Origin: Ktedonosporobacter rubrisoli
Lineage (GTDB): Bacteria; Chloroflexota; Ktedonobacteria; Ktedonobacterales; Ktedonobacteraceae
NCBI RefSeq assembly: GCF_004208415.1
Contig: NZ_CP035758.1
Location: forward strand, 10,106,001-10,170,000
Reading direction: 5' to 3'
DNA: 64,000 bases
The position numbers were made by a program, and so were the translations under genes. The notes under the pieces are model-generated. The model made no database searches, was not told the origin of the DNA, and saw nothing but the letters and a program-made list of their open reading frames with translations. The first letter of the stretch is position 1; every line of letters starts with the position of its first letter. This document shows, piece after piece, positions 15,290 to 23,286 of the stretch.

Positions 15290-17006
15290 AGAGCGTACTA
15301 AATATATTGCAGGAGCCTGCATCATCATTCTACTACTCCTTTTAGGAGAAATTGTTGTGTTGAGTGGTTTAGATTCGCCAGATCCGCTCACGATGTTAAT
15401 TCTTCCTTCGTGGAAAACATTCTATATCGCTTTAATAGTTCTATTTGCGGCAGGAATTATAGCAACTTGTGTCGGGCTTTGGTTCATCCTCAGCCAGGAA
15501 CAGAGGTCGGACACCTATGGTACTGCGCATTTTGCAACGAAACGGGAAGTTCGCCAGGCAGGCGTTGTAGTGCCGGTTGAAGATACGCAAGCATCTTACT
15601 TTAGGCTAGGCACTTACCGTGGCATGGAGATAGGTCTGTCGGAGGAGCAGAGTGAGAAACACATTTTGTTAGTAGCGCCCACTGGCGCAGGGAAAACGTC
15701 TACTGTTATTATCCCCAATTTGCTTAGAGAACGAGGTAGATCATCCTTATTTATTAATGATGTTAAACACGAGCTAATTGATTTAACCATTGGTGCGATT
15801 TCTCAATATCATGATTGTTATATTATAAGCCCAACACTGCCACAAGAGAGCAACTTTTATAATCCTCTTGCTCATGTTAAGCCGGAATCTCTTGGAGACG
15901 CTCGAAATATCGCTGAATGTCTTATAAGAAACAGTGGCTTTTCCAAAGAGCCATTCTGGGATAATGTAGTCCGAGTGCTTGTTACATCCACTGTCCTCCA
16001 CCTCAAAGCTACCGAGCCCTATGCAAGCTTTGGCAGGGTCGCCGATATTTGTACAAGTACTCTCTCAGAGATTGTAGATTTACTTACGCGTAGCCCTAGT
16101 GCTCTGGCGCGTAGGGTTTCCTCATCGTTTGTTCGAAACGTTGCTGCCGAACCCAGGCTCAGCAGCAACATAATGACGGATGTTGCCACCAGATTCTTTG
16201 ATGCTATAGACCCTGGGGTTGAGGCAGTTACATCTGGGGACGATCTTGATTTTCAACGTCTTACTGAGAGGCCAAGCGCGATATTTTTGCATATTCCCCC
16301 CCATGAGGCTACCCGGCTGAAGTGGTTTTCCTCTTGCTTGATTATGCAGTTAATCAACTATATGTTCGAAAATCGTAAAGATCTGAGATTTTTCTTTTAT
16401 TTGGACGAGCTAGCTAATATAGGATATATTCCTAATTACCTTGAATACATCTCGTACATTCGTAGCGCAGGTGTAGCGCTCATCCAGGCTATCCAAGATT
16501 TTGGCCAGTTGGAGCGCCTCTATGAAGCCCACGGCAAGGACACTATTCTTGCCAACTCAAACCATAAAGTCTTCTTCGGAGGTGTAGGCCAGGTAGAGGC
16601 GGAATACGTCTCCAAAGTTATAGGCGATAGCACTGTTCTTGCTCATTCTCATTCGCAGAACAAGCAGGGTGTTACCTATAGCGAAGCCGCTAGGAAGCTA
16701 ATGAATCCTGATGAGGTTCGTATGCTTCCTAGTGGAAGTATGCTTGTGCTTAGTGGGAATATACCTCCGCTCAAGGTCAAGGCAGTTCCGTATTACCGCT
16801 CTGAATTAAATTCACAAGTAGGGCTTCCATTCAATCCGATTAACACACATCGATTGCCATCATCTATGCCAACGATCATAGAGCCAGTAGCGCCAGATCC
16901 TCTAGTCCCTTTATCAGAGGCAGAGACACAATTACTTCCACCAATTGGTGGGGCAAGAACCGATGAAGATTATTTTGCGGCTTTAGATGATTTAGAGGAG
17001 CTATAG
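15279..17006 (+). CDS. virD4: VirD4/TraG-type coupling ATPase
   Basis: 575 residues. Two N-terminal membrane helices (about 8-30 and 45-70), then the ATPase: Walker A APTGAGKT (about 131-138), the ESNFYNPLAHV segment, Walker B FFFYLDELANIG (about 368-379), and the IQDFGQLERLYEAHGKDTIL region and NHKVFFGG typical of VirD4/TraG. It recruits the relaxase-DNA complex to the conjugation channel. It ends the mobilisation operon (RHH, repeat protein, relaxase, coupling protein), all overlapping or within 5 bases, and converges on the minus-strand pair at 17042. Confidence 0.93.
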   Translation: MSIEERTKYIAGACIIILLLLLGEIVVLSGLDSPDPLTMLILPSWKTFYIALIVLFAAGIIATCVGLWFILSQEQRSDTYGTAHFATKREVRQAGVVVPVEDTQASYFRLGTYRGMEIGLSEEQSEKHILLVAPTGAGKTSTVIIPNLLRERGRSSLFINDVKHELIDLTIGAISQYHDCYIISPTLPQESNFYNPLAHVKPESLGDARNIAECLIRNSGFSKEPFWDNVVRVLVTSTVLHLKATEPYASFGRVADICTSTLSEIVDLLTRSPSALARRVSSSFVRNVAAEPRLSSNIMTDVATRFFDAIDPGVEAVTSGDDLDFQRLTERPSAIFLHIPPHEATRLKWFSSCLIMQLINYMFENRKDLRFFFYLDELANIGYIPNYLEYISYIRSAGVALIQAIQDFGQLERLYEAHGKDTILANSNHKVFFGGVGQVEAEYVSKVIGDSTVLAHSHSQNKQGVTYSEAARKLMNPDEVRMLPSGSMLVLSGNIPPLKVKAVPYYRSELNSQVGLPFNPINTHRLPSSMPTIIEPVAPDPLVPLSEAETQLLPPIGGARTDEDYFAALDDLEEL

Positions 17007-17041
17007 CAGGTGAGAAAGCGACTATCACTTCTAGGTGCAGA

Positions 17042-17239
17042 TCAGAACTGAGAGCTATCAGATATTTCTAACGGCTCTTCTTCTGTTTCTTTCTCGTCCT
17101 GGCGCTCTAATAACTGAAAAACTTCTGGATGCCAATCATCGCATGACCAGCGGATGCGTTGGCATCCACTACTATCAACGGCGATTATTACCCTACAGTT
17201 GGGACAGCGATTGATTGTCACCTGAATAGTCATGGCCAT
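17042..17239 (-). CDS. Small Cys-containing, zinc-ribbon-like protein
   Basis: 65 residues starting at 17239 (ATG 17233 also possible), with GGGGGAT in the preceding gene as ribosome site. Residues about 12-15 are CPNC, with two further cysteines (about 26 and 33) and a DDWHPE segment, so a small metal-binding fold is plausible. The tail is very acidic. It starts 2 bases after the stop of the membrane protein at 17242, forming a two-gene operon. Confidence 0.5.
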   Translation of the reverse strand: MAMTIQVTINRCPNCRVIIAVDSSGCQRIRWSCDDWHPEVFQLLERQDEKETEEEPLEISDSSQF

Positions 17240-17241
17240 GA

Positions 17242-18060
17242 CTATTCATCCCCCAACTTATAGAAATTTGTACAAGTCCAGGATTGAGCAATAGAGCCGC
17301 AAGCAGCTAGGATATGTTTACCATAGAGCAATGGACTCCAGGCGTCAATACTATCCGATTCTGCTGAGTATGCATAATGGGCGATCCAGTGGTGTGTATT
17401 ATTACCACCACTTAGTTGTACAACTAACTGCACTGTGATTGGCGTATTCGGCGGAAGATCAGCATAGATACGCGTAACAGCAAAGCTGCTACGGCACAAA
17501 GGAGAATATTGTAGGGAGACTGTACCAACCTCCTGGTTTTTTATAGTTATCCTCTGTGTATGTTCTTGCAGAGATTTTAGGCAAGACTCTTGCCCCGTCT
17601 GGTTTATCTCTAGTCCTTGAAGATCCCTCGGAATATGTGGAAATTGCCCGTCACACCGTTCGCGATCTGGAAGAGTCGCGCACGCTCTTGTGTCCCAGGG
17701 AGATACAATCGGGGGAATAGCGCTGATTATAAGAGCATGGAGGAAAAATACTACGAGAGAGCTAAGTGTAAGCCCGATAAGAAGCGCAGAAACATACCAT
17801 TGCGCTGGCGTGAGCCTCCACTTTTTCTGTCGTCTGAAAATGGAGTCTGCAAACCGTCTCTCTTTCTTCTCTCTATCACTGCTAATATAGCGTATCGCAT
17901 CCCTGAGAGCATCCTCTATCGAGTCTGTGGTCCCATGAGCGGCGTCGATCCACTCCCATGAATACCCCTCGCTTTCGCTCCATTTGATATGCAGCGGCAG
18001 TGGCAATAAAGCCAGTTTCTTCATGATCCTTACTTCCAGATCTTGAGGTGGCAACTCCAT
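17242..18060 (-). CDS. Single-pass membrane protein of unknown function
   Basis: 272 residues. A soluble N-terminal part (1-85), with a WSESEGYSWEW segment and a basic run before the membrane (REKKERRFADSIFRRQKK), one long hydrophobic helix (about 88-115), then a C-terminal domain of about 150 residues with six cysteines and beta-rich pattern, presumably outside. No family recognised. It is transcribed opposite to the coupling protein and with the zinc-ribbon gene. It could be a surface or entry-exclusion-type protein by position only. Confidence 0.5.
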   Translation of the reverse strand: MELPPQDLEVRIMKKLALLPLPLHIKWSESEGYSWEWIDAAHGTTDSIEDALRDAIRYISSDREKKERRFADSIFRRQKKWRLTPAQWYVSALLIGLTLSSLVVFFLHALIISAIPPIVSPWDTRACATLPDRERCDGQFPHIPRDLQGLEINQTGQESCLKSLQEHTQRITIKNQEVGTVSLQYSPLCRSSFAVTRIYADLPPNTPITVQLVVQLSGGNNTHHWIAHYAYSAESDSIDAWSPLLYGKHILAACGSIAQSWTCTNFYKLGDE

Positions 18061-18232
18061 ATGTCTCTCCTAAACATTCACTAGGCTCTTCTTACTTAGC
18101 TGATTGCCTTGTATAGAAAGCAGTCTATTTGGAAATTCATCATCCTGCAGAAGATTAGGAGATATAGGCTGACATAAAACCATATGATTCCACTGGATGT
18201 TGTCGATACTGAGGAACAGGTCAAACGTGGGT

Positions 18233-18249
18233 GTTCTAAATAGAGATCT
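18233..18249. repeat. 17-bp motif shared with 21162-21178
   Basis: GTTCTAAATAGAGATCT, one mismatch from the element at 21162. It lies 104 bases before the XRE regulator gene and is a candidate regulator binding site. Confidence 0.45.
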
Positions 18250-18352
18250 TTATCTAGAAGATCCTATAAAGAGTGGTCCAGCTTGAATACTTTCTCGGTC
18301 AAACAAACGCTGCTACAATGGCTTCACACCATCGTGGAGAGTAGAGTAAGTC

Positions 18353-18562
18353 ATGATACGTCTAAAAGTAAAAGAAGTCGCCATGCAGATGGGATTTAAC
18401 CAGGCATCACTCGCCCGAGCAACAGGCCTTGGCTTTAGCACGATTAAACGGATTTTCCATGATCCTTACAAAACTATTTCACTCCAAATGTTGGAGCAAA
18501 TTGCAAAGACGTTGGGGGTCAGTGCGCATGATCTTTTCGAAGAGGAGCCCGACCCCGAATAA
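18353..18562 (+). CDS. XRE/Cro-CI family small regulator
   Basis: 69 residues from ATG 18353. The whole protein is one HTH_3 domain: helix-turn-helix pattern MGFNQASLARATGLGFSTIKRIF, then SLQMLEQIAKTLGVSAHDLFEE, the canonical end of this family. It is likely the repressor or switch protein of the mobile element. A TACAAT at 18314 may be its -10, but no good -35 is visible at 17 bases. The stretch 18061-18352 holds this promoter region and the 17-bp motif, no gene. Confidence 0.85.
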   Translation: MIRLKVKEVAMQMGFNQASLARATGLGFSTIKRIFHDPYKTISLQMLEQIAKTLGVSAHDLFEEEPDPE

Positions 18563-18578
18563 CTGTAATTTTTAATAA

Positions 18579-18605
18579 AGAGAAGAAGTACATGGCTTCT
18601 TCTCT
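18579..18605. terminator. Hairpin after the XRE gene
   Basis: Perfect 10-bp stem AGAGAAGAAG / CTTCTTCTCT with a 7-base loop, 17 bases after the stop codon. The T-rich side is weak on the + strand (GAAGTCTGTTCT), so termination is probable but not certain. Confidence 0.5.
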
Positions 18606-18900
18606 GAAGTCTGTTCTATTTGGAGCTCACGCATTAATGAAACCCTTCAGAAAGAGCTCTGGAGTCAGCTTTGCTAGGATTACTACTCTCTACCGAGAGC
18701 TCAACATAACAGTTCTCCTGTTTCCTCCTCATCCCGCCTAGTAAGTTCTAATATACAAGCAAGGGGAAGGACAGTTATATATCGTTCGGGCGAGATCCAG
18801 ACCCTACCCACTATTGATAAGTGCCCATATCTTCTTATCCTCAAAAGAAACTGCAATGCGGAACCGGAGCTGACGCCAACCGACGATGAGAGCAGCACGC

Positions 18901-19066
18901 CCGGCTGAGGCGGTGCCGTCCTTGACCCTCGGCAGGGTCGGCAGGGGGTGCCGAAGCGACCAAGGGTTCTGCATTGATGTTCGCAGACGCCCGGTCGCTT
19001 CGTGAGATAAGTATTTCCGCCGAGGCTCAAGGATCGAGCCGGGCGGCACCGCTTGACCTCAGCCGG
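18901..19066. ncRNA. Stand-alone structured RNA (possible HEARO/omega-RNA)
   Basis: The gap 18563-19251 has no convincing gene, but this GC-rich part folds completely. Outer stem: 18901-18910 (CCGGCTGAGG) with 19057-19066, continued by 18911-18918 (CGGTGCCG) with 19044-19051, 18 bp in all with one 5-base bulge. Inside are three hairpins: GACCCT-CGGC-AGGGTC (18924-18939); a 10-bp stem CGAAGCGACC with GGTCGCTTCG (18952-18961 with 18993-19002) capped by TCTGC/GCAGA; and GGCTC/GAGCC (19024-19040). A further ACCGC-TTC-GCGGT hairpin sits at 19125-19137. Multi-stem RNAs of this size without a nuclease gene are known as stand-alone HEARO/omega-RNAs in Ktedonobacter; that match is an inference. An ATGA (18886-18889) lies near the left end. 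Which strand is transcribed is unclear. Confidence 0.55.
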
Positions 19067-19251
19067 CCGGCATGTGCATCAGAAGCAAGAGGCGAGCGTG
19101 CCGAGCTCCCTGGGATGCTTGATGACCGCTTCGCGGTGAGGTGGCCATAATCCGGTACAGGTGGAAGCATACCTATGGACTGTTGTTGACATAACGATCG
19201 TCAATATCTCATTGCTTGTTTGACGGATTTACTGCTTTCTAATATCTTTTG

Positions 19252-21033
19252 TTACATTGGTAATAAAAACTCTTTGAGGTCCTTGATGCGTCCATCTGTA
19301 TGCCAGCTGGCAGGGACATCCTGGAAGATGGCCAAAGCCTCCTGAAATCTCAAATTGCTCTTAAGATTTTTCGCAACCTCTAGTCCTGCTCTAGTCCTTT
19401 CCACGTACATTTCAAGGTCGTTTAATCCTACTCCACACGCACCTAGATGGAGTAGGATCTCACATGTAGTCCTCTCAGACTTGATTTGCGAAATATTGTT
19501 CATTCTACTACTCATCTCGATTGCTTCTTGCGCTCGCCTGTAATATTCTGTTTTCTGGTAGCGTTGTGCCAATAATAGAAATGTTTTTCCCACTCTCAGC
19601 GCAAATTCTGCTCCGTTCGTATCGCAATACTTAAAGCCAGGGTCATTCTCGGGTGTTGTAGGGAAGGCTGTTTGTGCTCTTCCCAAACTATCCAATGCAT
19701 CTTGCTCAGAGCATTGGGAAAATGCAGCAGCTAAACCATAATAAAGGACCCCATGGATTAGAGGTTCGACCCCATCCAGGCTTTGAATGGCCTCGCGGAA
19801 GAGGTGTACAGCGAGAGCAGGGTTGCTTTCTGGTTGGTTAGGAATAGTGTGATAGACGCAAGCATTATAGGTCTGAGCTAGAAAATACAGAGTTGCGGCT
19901 AGCAAGCGAGGATCTTTTGAGATGCGCGCGCAGATTACTGCTTGATGGTAACACAATTCTCTGTAAGAGAAATCTAATCGATGCATTGCCAGAAGTCCAA
20001 GAAGAATATATATCTGTGCTGCGGCAGCCGCAGCTTGACATTTAAACCGGGAATTGCTGTAAACAATCTGCATTAATGGATTTATGTGCAAAGAGATAAT
20101 ACTCTCTACAGTTACCTGGAACGTTCCGTTCATGAACTGCCAGCATTCACGTGCCAGGCTCACGCAGTGCTCCACGTAATCCCCAGCGGGAAGAGTCAAA
20201 GAATCCTCCTTAACAGCCAGTGTGGATAAACCAGCAAGCTCTATTCCTTTTTTCAACAATTCTCGCCTTCGCGCATCCATATCGTTAGGCTCCTTTTCTT
20301 GCTTGTTGCTTCCTTCTACCATTATACCTTTTGGAAGGACTGGAGCCCAGGACGAGGCAGCAGGAGCTATTTTAGCTGTTGGAGGAGACAAATAGGGTTG
20401 AGTGAGAACTCGGTCAAAGTATTCAGTGATCTGATCATCATCTGGGAATAAGGAACTTAGCTTGTAATACTGATTTTGCGCATGCCAGATCATTCCTGCC
20501 CGCTCATAAGCTTGAGCGAGCGCGAGCATACACTCCTTTCGCTTGCGCTCCAAAAAGGCCTCAACGGCAAAACGCCATGTCCCGGATTCCCCTTCTAACG
20601 GTTGCCCGCGTTCAAACAACCTGGATGCAGCTTCTAGAAGAGGTATAGCCTGTTCAGCAACGTGAATAACTGCCTCTGCTTCTAGCATCAGCGACGAGCA
20701 CTCATCAATATCGCACCACACCAATGATTGTGATGCCAATTTATAAGAATTCTTGCCTTTGATAAGAATATCACCAAGCCTTTGTATTATTGTCGCTGCA
20801 TTGTAAAGATAGCGATCTGCCCATTTTTGTTCGCGGCCGAGAGGAAACATATCGCTAATAAGAGTTTCTCTTAGAATGTTCCGCCCAGGAGCACACAAAA
20901 TGCGTCGAAGCATTGGAAGCGCATAAGAGTTGTAATGTATCTTGTGTTCTTCCCACTCTCCTTGCTTATTTAAAACCTCAATGCGGCATTTTCCGAATAG
21001 CCAGATACGTACAGACGGAGTTTCTTTGTTCAT
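19252..21033 (-). CDS. BTAD/TPR-type transcriptional regulator
   Basis: 593 residues; strong ribosome site GGGAGGTGAGG before ATG 21033. The N-terminus (VRIWLFGKCRIEV, then LRRILCAPGRNILRETLISDMFP and ADRYLYNAATIIQRLGD) is the OmpR-like winged helix of SARP-type activators, followed by a BTAD-like helical domain (about 100-215) and, after a linker, about 330 residues of TPR-like helices. These proteins are activators with a bacterial transcriptional activation domain. No ATPase domain is present, so it is shorter than the large AfsR/MalT types. It stands alone, divergent from the small-gene cluster at 21188, which it may control. Confidence 0.75.
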   Translation of the reverse strand: MNKETPSVRIWLFGKCRIEVLNKQGEWEEHKIHYNSYALPMLRRILCAPGRNILRETLISDMFPLGREQKWADRYLYNAATIIQRLGDILIKGKNSYKLASQSLVWCDIDECSSLMLEAEAVIHVAEQAIPLLEAASRLFERGQPLEGESGTWRFAVEAFLERKRKECMLALAQAYERAGMIWHAQNQYYKLSSLFPDDDQITEYFDRVLTQPYLSPPTAKIAPAASSWAPVLPKGIMVEGSNKQEKEPNDMDARRRELLKKGIELAGLSTLAVKEDSLTLPAGDYVEHCVSLARECWQFMNGTFQVTVESIISLHINPLMQIVYSNSRFKCQAAAAAAQIYILLGLLAMHRLDFSYRELCYHQAVICARISKDPRLLAATLYFLAQTYNACVYHTIPNQPESNPALAVHLFREAIQSLDGVEPLIHGVLYYGLAAAFSQCSEQDALDSLGRAQTAFPTTPENDPGFKYCDTNGAEFALRVGKTFLLLAQRYQKTEYYRRAQEAIEMSSRMNNISQIKSERTTCEILLHLGACGVGLNDLEMYVERTRAGLEVAKNLKSNLRFQEALAIFQDVPASWHTDGRIKDLKEFLLPM

Positions 21034-21161
21034 ATCCTCACCTCCCTAAGCTCATTAATCTCGGATTAATCTATATGGCTCTGAAACATTCTGCTGCCAT
21101 AATTTGCTATTAACTTTGCTATTAACTTCACTATGATCAACACAGGCTACACTTCTTGTAG

Positions 21162-21178
21162 GTTCTAGATAGAGATCT
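21162..21178. repeat. 17-bp motif shared with 18233-18249
   Basis: GTTCTAGATAGAGATCT, ending 9 bases before the ATG at 21188. The match to 18233 is 16 of 17. Likely a shared operator or promoter element between the BTAD regulator and the small-gene cluster. Confidence 0.45.
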
Positions 21179-21187
21179 CTGTTTAGG

Positions 21188-21511
21188 ATGGTCAAGGTTG
21201 ACCAGCCAATAGAGACATTATATCTACGCAGTCAATATTGGGAAAGTGATGTGCTAGCCTCTATGGAAAATGAGAGGGATAAAACAAGGGAAATGCTGGA
21301 AAGGCTAAATAATGCTAATGGCGCTTACCACAGTAGTTTACCAGAAGAGGTAAGAAGGGATATCGCCAATAAGTTTCACGAGGCGCATAGCTGGTTCATG
21401 GATAATAATATTCAGATCAGCTATGACCAAACTAAGCATTACTACTTTCTAGCACAACCCCCTAAGAAACTTAGTTCTAGTGAGGGCGAACTATGGAGAA
21501 AGAAGCCATAG
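21188..21511 (+). CDS. Unknown protein, first of a three-gene cluster
   Basis: 107 residues from ATG 21188, with no clear ribosome site. It is charged and helical, ending in a region with aromatic pairs (HYYFLAQPP). No family recognised. It overlaps the next gene by 19 bases, and the three genes 21188-22318 form one overlapping operon ended by the terminator at 22435. Confidence 0.55.
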   Translation: MVKVDQPIETLYLRSQYWESDVLASMENERDKTREMLERLNNANGAYHSSLPEEVRRDIANKFHEAHSWFMDNNIQISYDQTKHYYFLAQPPKKLSSSEGELWRKKP

Positions 21512-21729
21512 AAAAAGAGACCTGTCATATTGTCCGGATTGGTAAGAGGAAGCTTGCCTATTCTGGCTGCAACTCAGATGAAGCTATTGCAGCATGCTTT
21601 AAGGCTGCAGATGTTTATCCATTAAAGAGGATTACGTATTTCGTGGATGGAAAGATATCTGTGACATATTGGCCCAGCCTAAATTATTGGATAAAGAAGG
21701 GGAGGGATAAAAGTGAGAACGCATATTGA
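21493..21729 (+). CDS. Unknown small protein, second of the cluster
   Basis: 78 residues starting inside the previous gene. The sequence VRIGKRKLAYSGCNSDEAI and a second half with ITYFVDGKISVTYWP suggest a small alpha/beta fold, possibly related to the N-terminal part of the third gene (both have a strand, an Asp/Ser-Glu-Ala turn and a helix). No family recognised. It overlaps the next gene by 17 bases. Confidence 0.5.
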   Translation: MEKEAIEKETCHIVRIGKRKLAYSGCNSDEAIAACFKAADVYPLKRITYFVDGKISVTYWPSLNYWIKKGRDKSENAY

Positions 21730-22318
21730 AACATTATTCGTCATCTCATGCAGAGATGCAACAAAAGGAGGCCGGCTATTAACATTACATGCGCTTAACG
21801 AAAGTGAGGCTCTCAGAAAGGCGCAGGAACGACTCAAAGATGATCATCACTGGCAGCTTGAGCGTATTGAAGCCTATCCGTTTGGATTTATATTACAGCA
21901 CGCGTCTCTACCAGGTTCGATCACCGTTGATGAGGCAGGTAATGTTGTCTCAAATCAAATATATTTAAACATAACCGCAGACCAAGAGGCGCCTCAAGAG
22001 GAGAAAGAGCTAGAGGCGATCACACAAGCGACGGACACCAAGCTTACTGCACAAGCGATGATGTTCTTAGAGAATAAGGGATGCCAAATTACATACTTTA
22101 CTGATAGAATAGAGATTATATTTCCTGATGGAACCGTTCGCATACCCGAGACAGGAGGTTCACAGTTCAGACTAATGTTCCTGGATGGAGAGACCATCAT
22201 CGAGCGCGTACTAAGTGAACCAGGAAAGGAAGAGCAAAGCTTCCTGCTGATCCCCAAGGACAAGATCCAAGAGCTGGATGAAGAGCCACAGACTCAGCAA
22301 AACAAGTTTCGGCAGTGA
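21713..22318 (+). CDS. Unknown protein, third of the cluster
   Basis: 201 residues from GTG 21713, ribosome site GGGGAGGG. The N-terminal 60 residues (VISCRDATKGGRLLTLHALNESEALRKAQ) match the general layout of the preceding small protein; the rest is acidic with beta-rich segments (ITYFTDRIEIIFPDGTVRI). No family recognised. Last gene of the overlapping cluster. Confidence 0.55.
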   Translation: MRTHIETLFVISCRDATKGGRLLTLHALNESEALRKAQERLKDDHHWQLERIEAYPFGFILQHASLPGSITVDEAGNVVSNQIYLNITADQEAPQEEKELEAITQATDTKLTAQAMMFLENKGCQITYFTDRIEIIFPDGTVRIPETGGSQFRLMFLDGETIIERVLSEPGKEEQSFLLIPKDKIQELDEEPQTQQNKFRQ

Positions 22319-22434
22319 GTGATTCTAACTGAGGGGCAATTATAGTAATAGAGGTAAGTTCCAAAGCTGGCCTATATCTAGAAGAACAAGGAGAAGCAGC
22401 AGAACCCCCTAACCTACACTCTCCAACAGCGTCG

Positions 22435-22470
22435 AGGCCCTGAATTCTCATCGGAGTTCAGGGCCTTTTT
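22435..22470 (+). terminator. Rho-independent terminator of the three-gene cluster
   Basis: Perfect 10-bp stem AGGCCCTGAA / TTCAGGGCCT (22435-22444 with 22457-22466), running into five T residues. Confidence 0.9.
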
Positions 22471-22503
22471 AGAGTTATCCGCATCAATAACGTATTATAA
22501 TAA

Positions 22504-22719
22504 TTAGTTGGTCGAGGCTTCTCCGTTGCTTTTCTTATCTGGGCGTATCTCTAGCAGGCCATCAAGTTCAACTTTCTTAAAGTATACTGCCCGCTTGATT
22601 CCACGACGGTATTTCGTGATGCGACCTGCCTCTGCATATCGTTCGAGCGTTCGACGGGACACGCCTAAATAGTCGCACGCCTTTTGTGGAGTTAAATATT
22701 CATCCTCGTTCTGAGCCAA
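22504..22719 (-). CDS. Excisionase-type helix-turn-helix protein
   Basis: 71 residues. LTPQKACDYLGVSRRTLERYAEAGRITKYRR is the classic MerR-like excisionase/HTH_17 pattern, followed by the strand-helix AVYFKKVELDGLLE. Such proteins act as recombination directionality factors or as small regulators. It sits on the same element as a large serine recombinase, and divergent from a cluster of palindromes that could be its binding sites. Confidence 0.8.
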   Translation of the reverse strand: MAQNEDEYLTPQKACDYLGVSRRTLERYAEAGRITKYRRGIKRAVYFKKVELDGLLEIRPDKKSNGEASTN

Positions 22720-22773
22720 AGCTACACCTCTATCTAGCGTATGTCACTAATACTAACACGAGAGAAAAGCACC

Positions 22774-22933
22774 GTCAATACTTGGCAGTGATTGTCGATG
22801 CTTGACAACGAACTGCGATAATGTTATCTTTTCTATAGGCGTTAAGCGACAGTAATTGTATTAATATGTTACAAAGCGCCATGACAAGACTTCTATATGC
22901 GTTTTATTGTCAAGTATTGACATTGTTCGACAA
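22774..22933. promoter_or_regulatory. Cluster of palindromic sites between xis-like gene and micro-ORFs
   Basis: GTCAATACTTG (22774-22784) is repeated inverted as CAAGTATTGAC (22911-22921). TTGTC-7-GACAA lies at 22792-22808, TTGTC at 22907 opens a TGTCA..TGACA palindrome, and TTGTTCGACAA sits at 22923-22933. The region is AT-rich and has no gene. These may be binding sites for the excisionase-like protein or an origin-type iteron set. Confidence 0.5.
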
Positions 22934-22966
22934 GGAGGTTATTGAGCAACAAAAGCCATAAAAATA

Positions 22967-22997
22967 CTAGCCTATCGTGTGCAAGACGATAGGCTAG
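22967..22997. promoter_or_regulatory. Perfect 12-bp hairpin
   Basis: CTAGCCTATCGT pairs with ACGATAGGCTAG across a 7-base loop. An AAGGAGG ribosome site (22932) and a possible TTG-started 16-codon frame (22942) run into this hairpin, so it could be a leader attenuator for the micro-ORF operon. On the other strand it is followed by TATTTTTA and would work as a terminator. Confidence 0.45.
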
Positions 22998-23089
22998 CCA
23001 GTGGGACCGCCTGCAACTCTAGTGAAGTCCAACACGGCCCCTGAGAGAATCTACCTCAAGGGAGCCTAACACGTCAAGGAAGGTGAGTC

Positions 23090-23179
23090 ATGTTACAGAA
23101 GACATATCAAACATGCTGCCAGTTAGGAACTCTCAAACATGAACCTCCAATGACCTCTTCATCACAGGAGGTTCAATGA
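23090..23179 (+). CDS. Micro-ORF 1 (29 residues)
   Basis: ATG 23090 with AAGGAAGGTGAG upstream. The product has a CC pair near residue 9 and no recognisable family. Its TGA overlaps the next ATG (ATGA), and a second ribosome site AGGAGG lies inside its end. The tight arrangement with two downstream genes argues it is translated. Confidence 0.45.
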   Translation: MLQKTYQTCCQLGTLKHEPPMTSSSQEVQ

Positions 23180-23286
23180 ACAAGGCAAAAGAAGCTGCAT
23201 ACAAGCAGATGAAGCGTGCCAATTGTTTGCACGGATATCATTGCTGGAAGCGCAATATTATCGTGCTGAAGGTAGGGAGTAAATGA
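23176..23286 (+). CDS. Micro-ORF 2 (36 residues)
   Basis: ATG 23176 after AGGAGGTTCA. The basic peptide contains NCLHGYHCWKR, a Cys/His arrangement that might bind metal, and a hydrophobic end. It overlaps both neighbours by ATGA, so the three frames 23090-23963 are translationally coupled. No family recognised. Confidence 0.5.
   Translation: MNKAKEAAYKQMKRANCLHGYHCWKRNIIVLKVGSK

Noticed and set aside
18701..19049. Leftward frames of 81 and 109 codons over the structured region
   Set aside because: They cross the palindromic stems, have repeat-like Arg/Ser-rich composition and no ribosome site; the stems are better explained as RNA.
22774..22933. CRISPR array
   Set aside because: The repeats here are short palindromes with irregular spacing, without regular spacers; no cas gene in the window.
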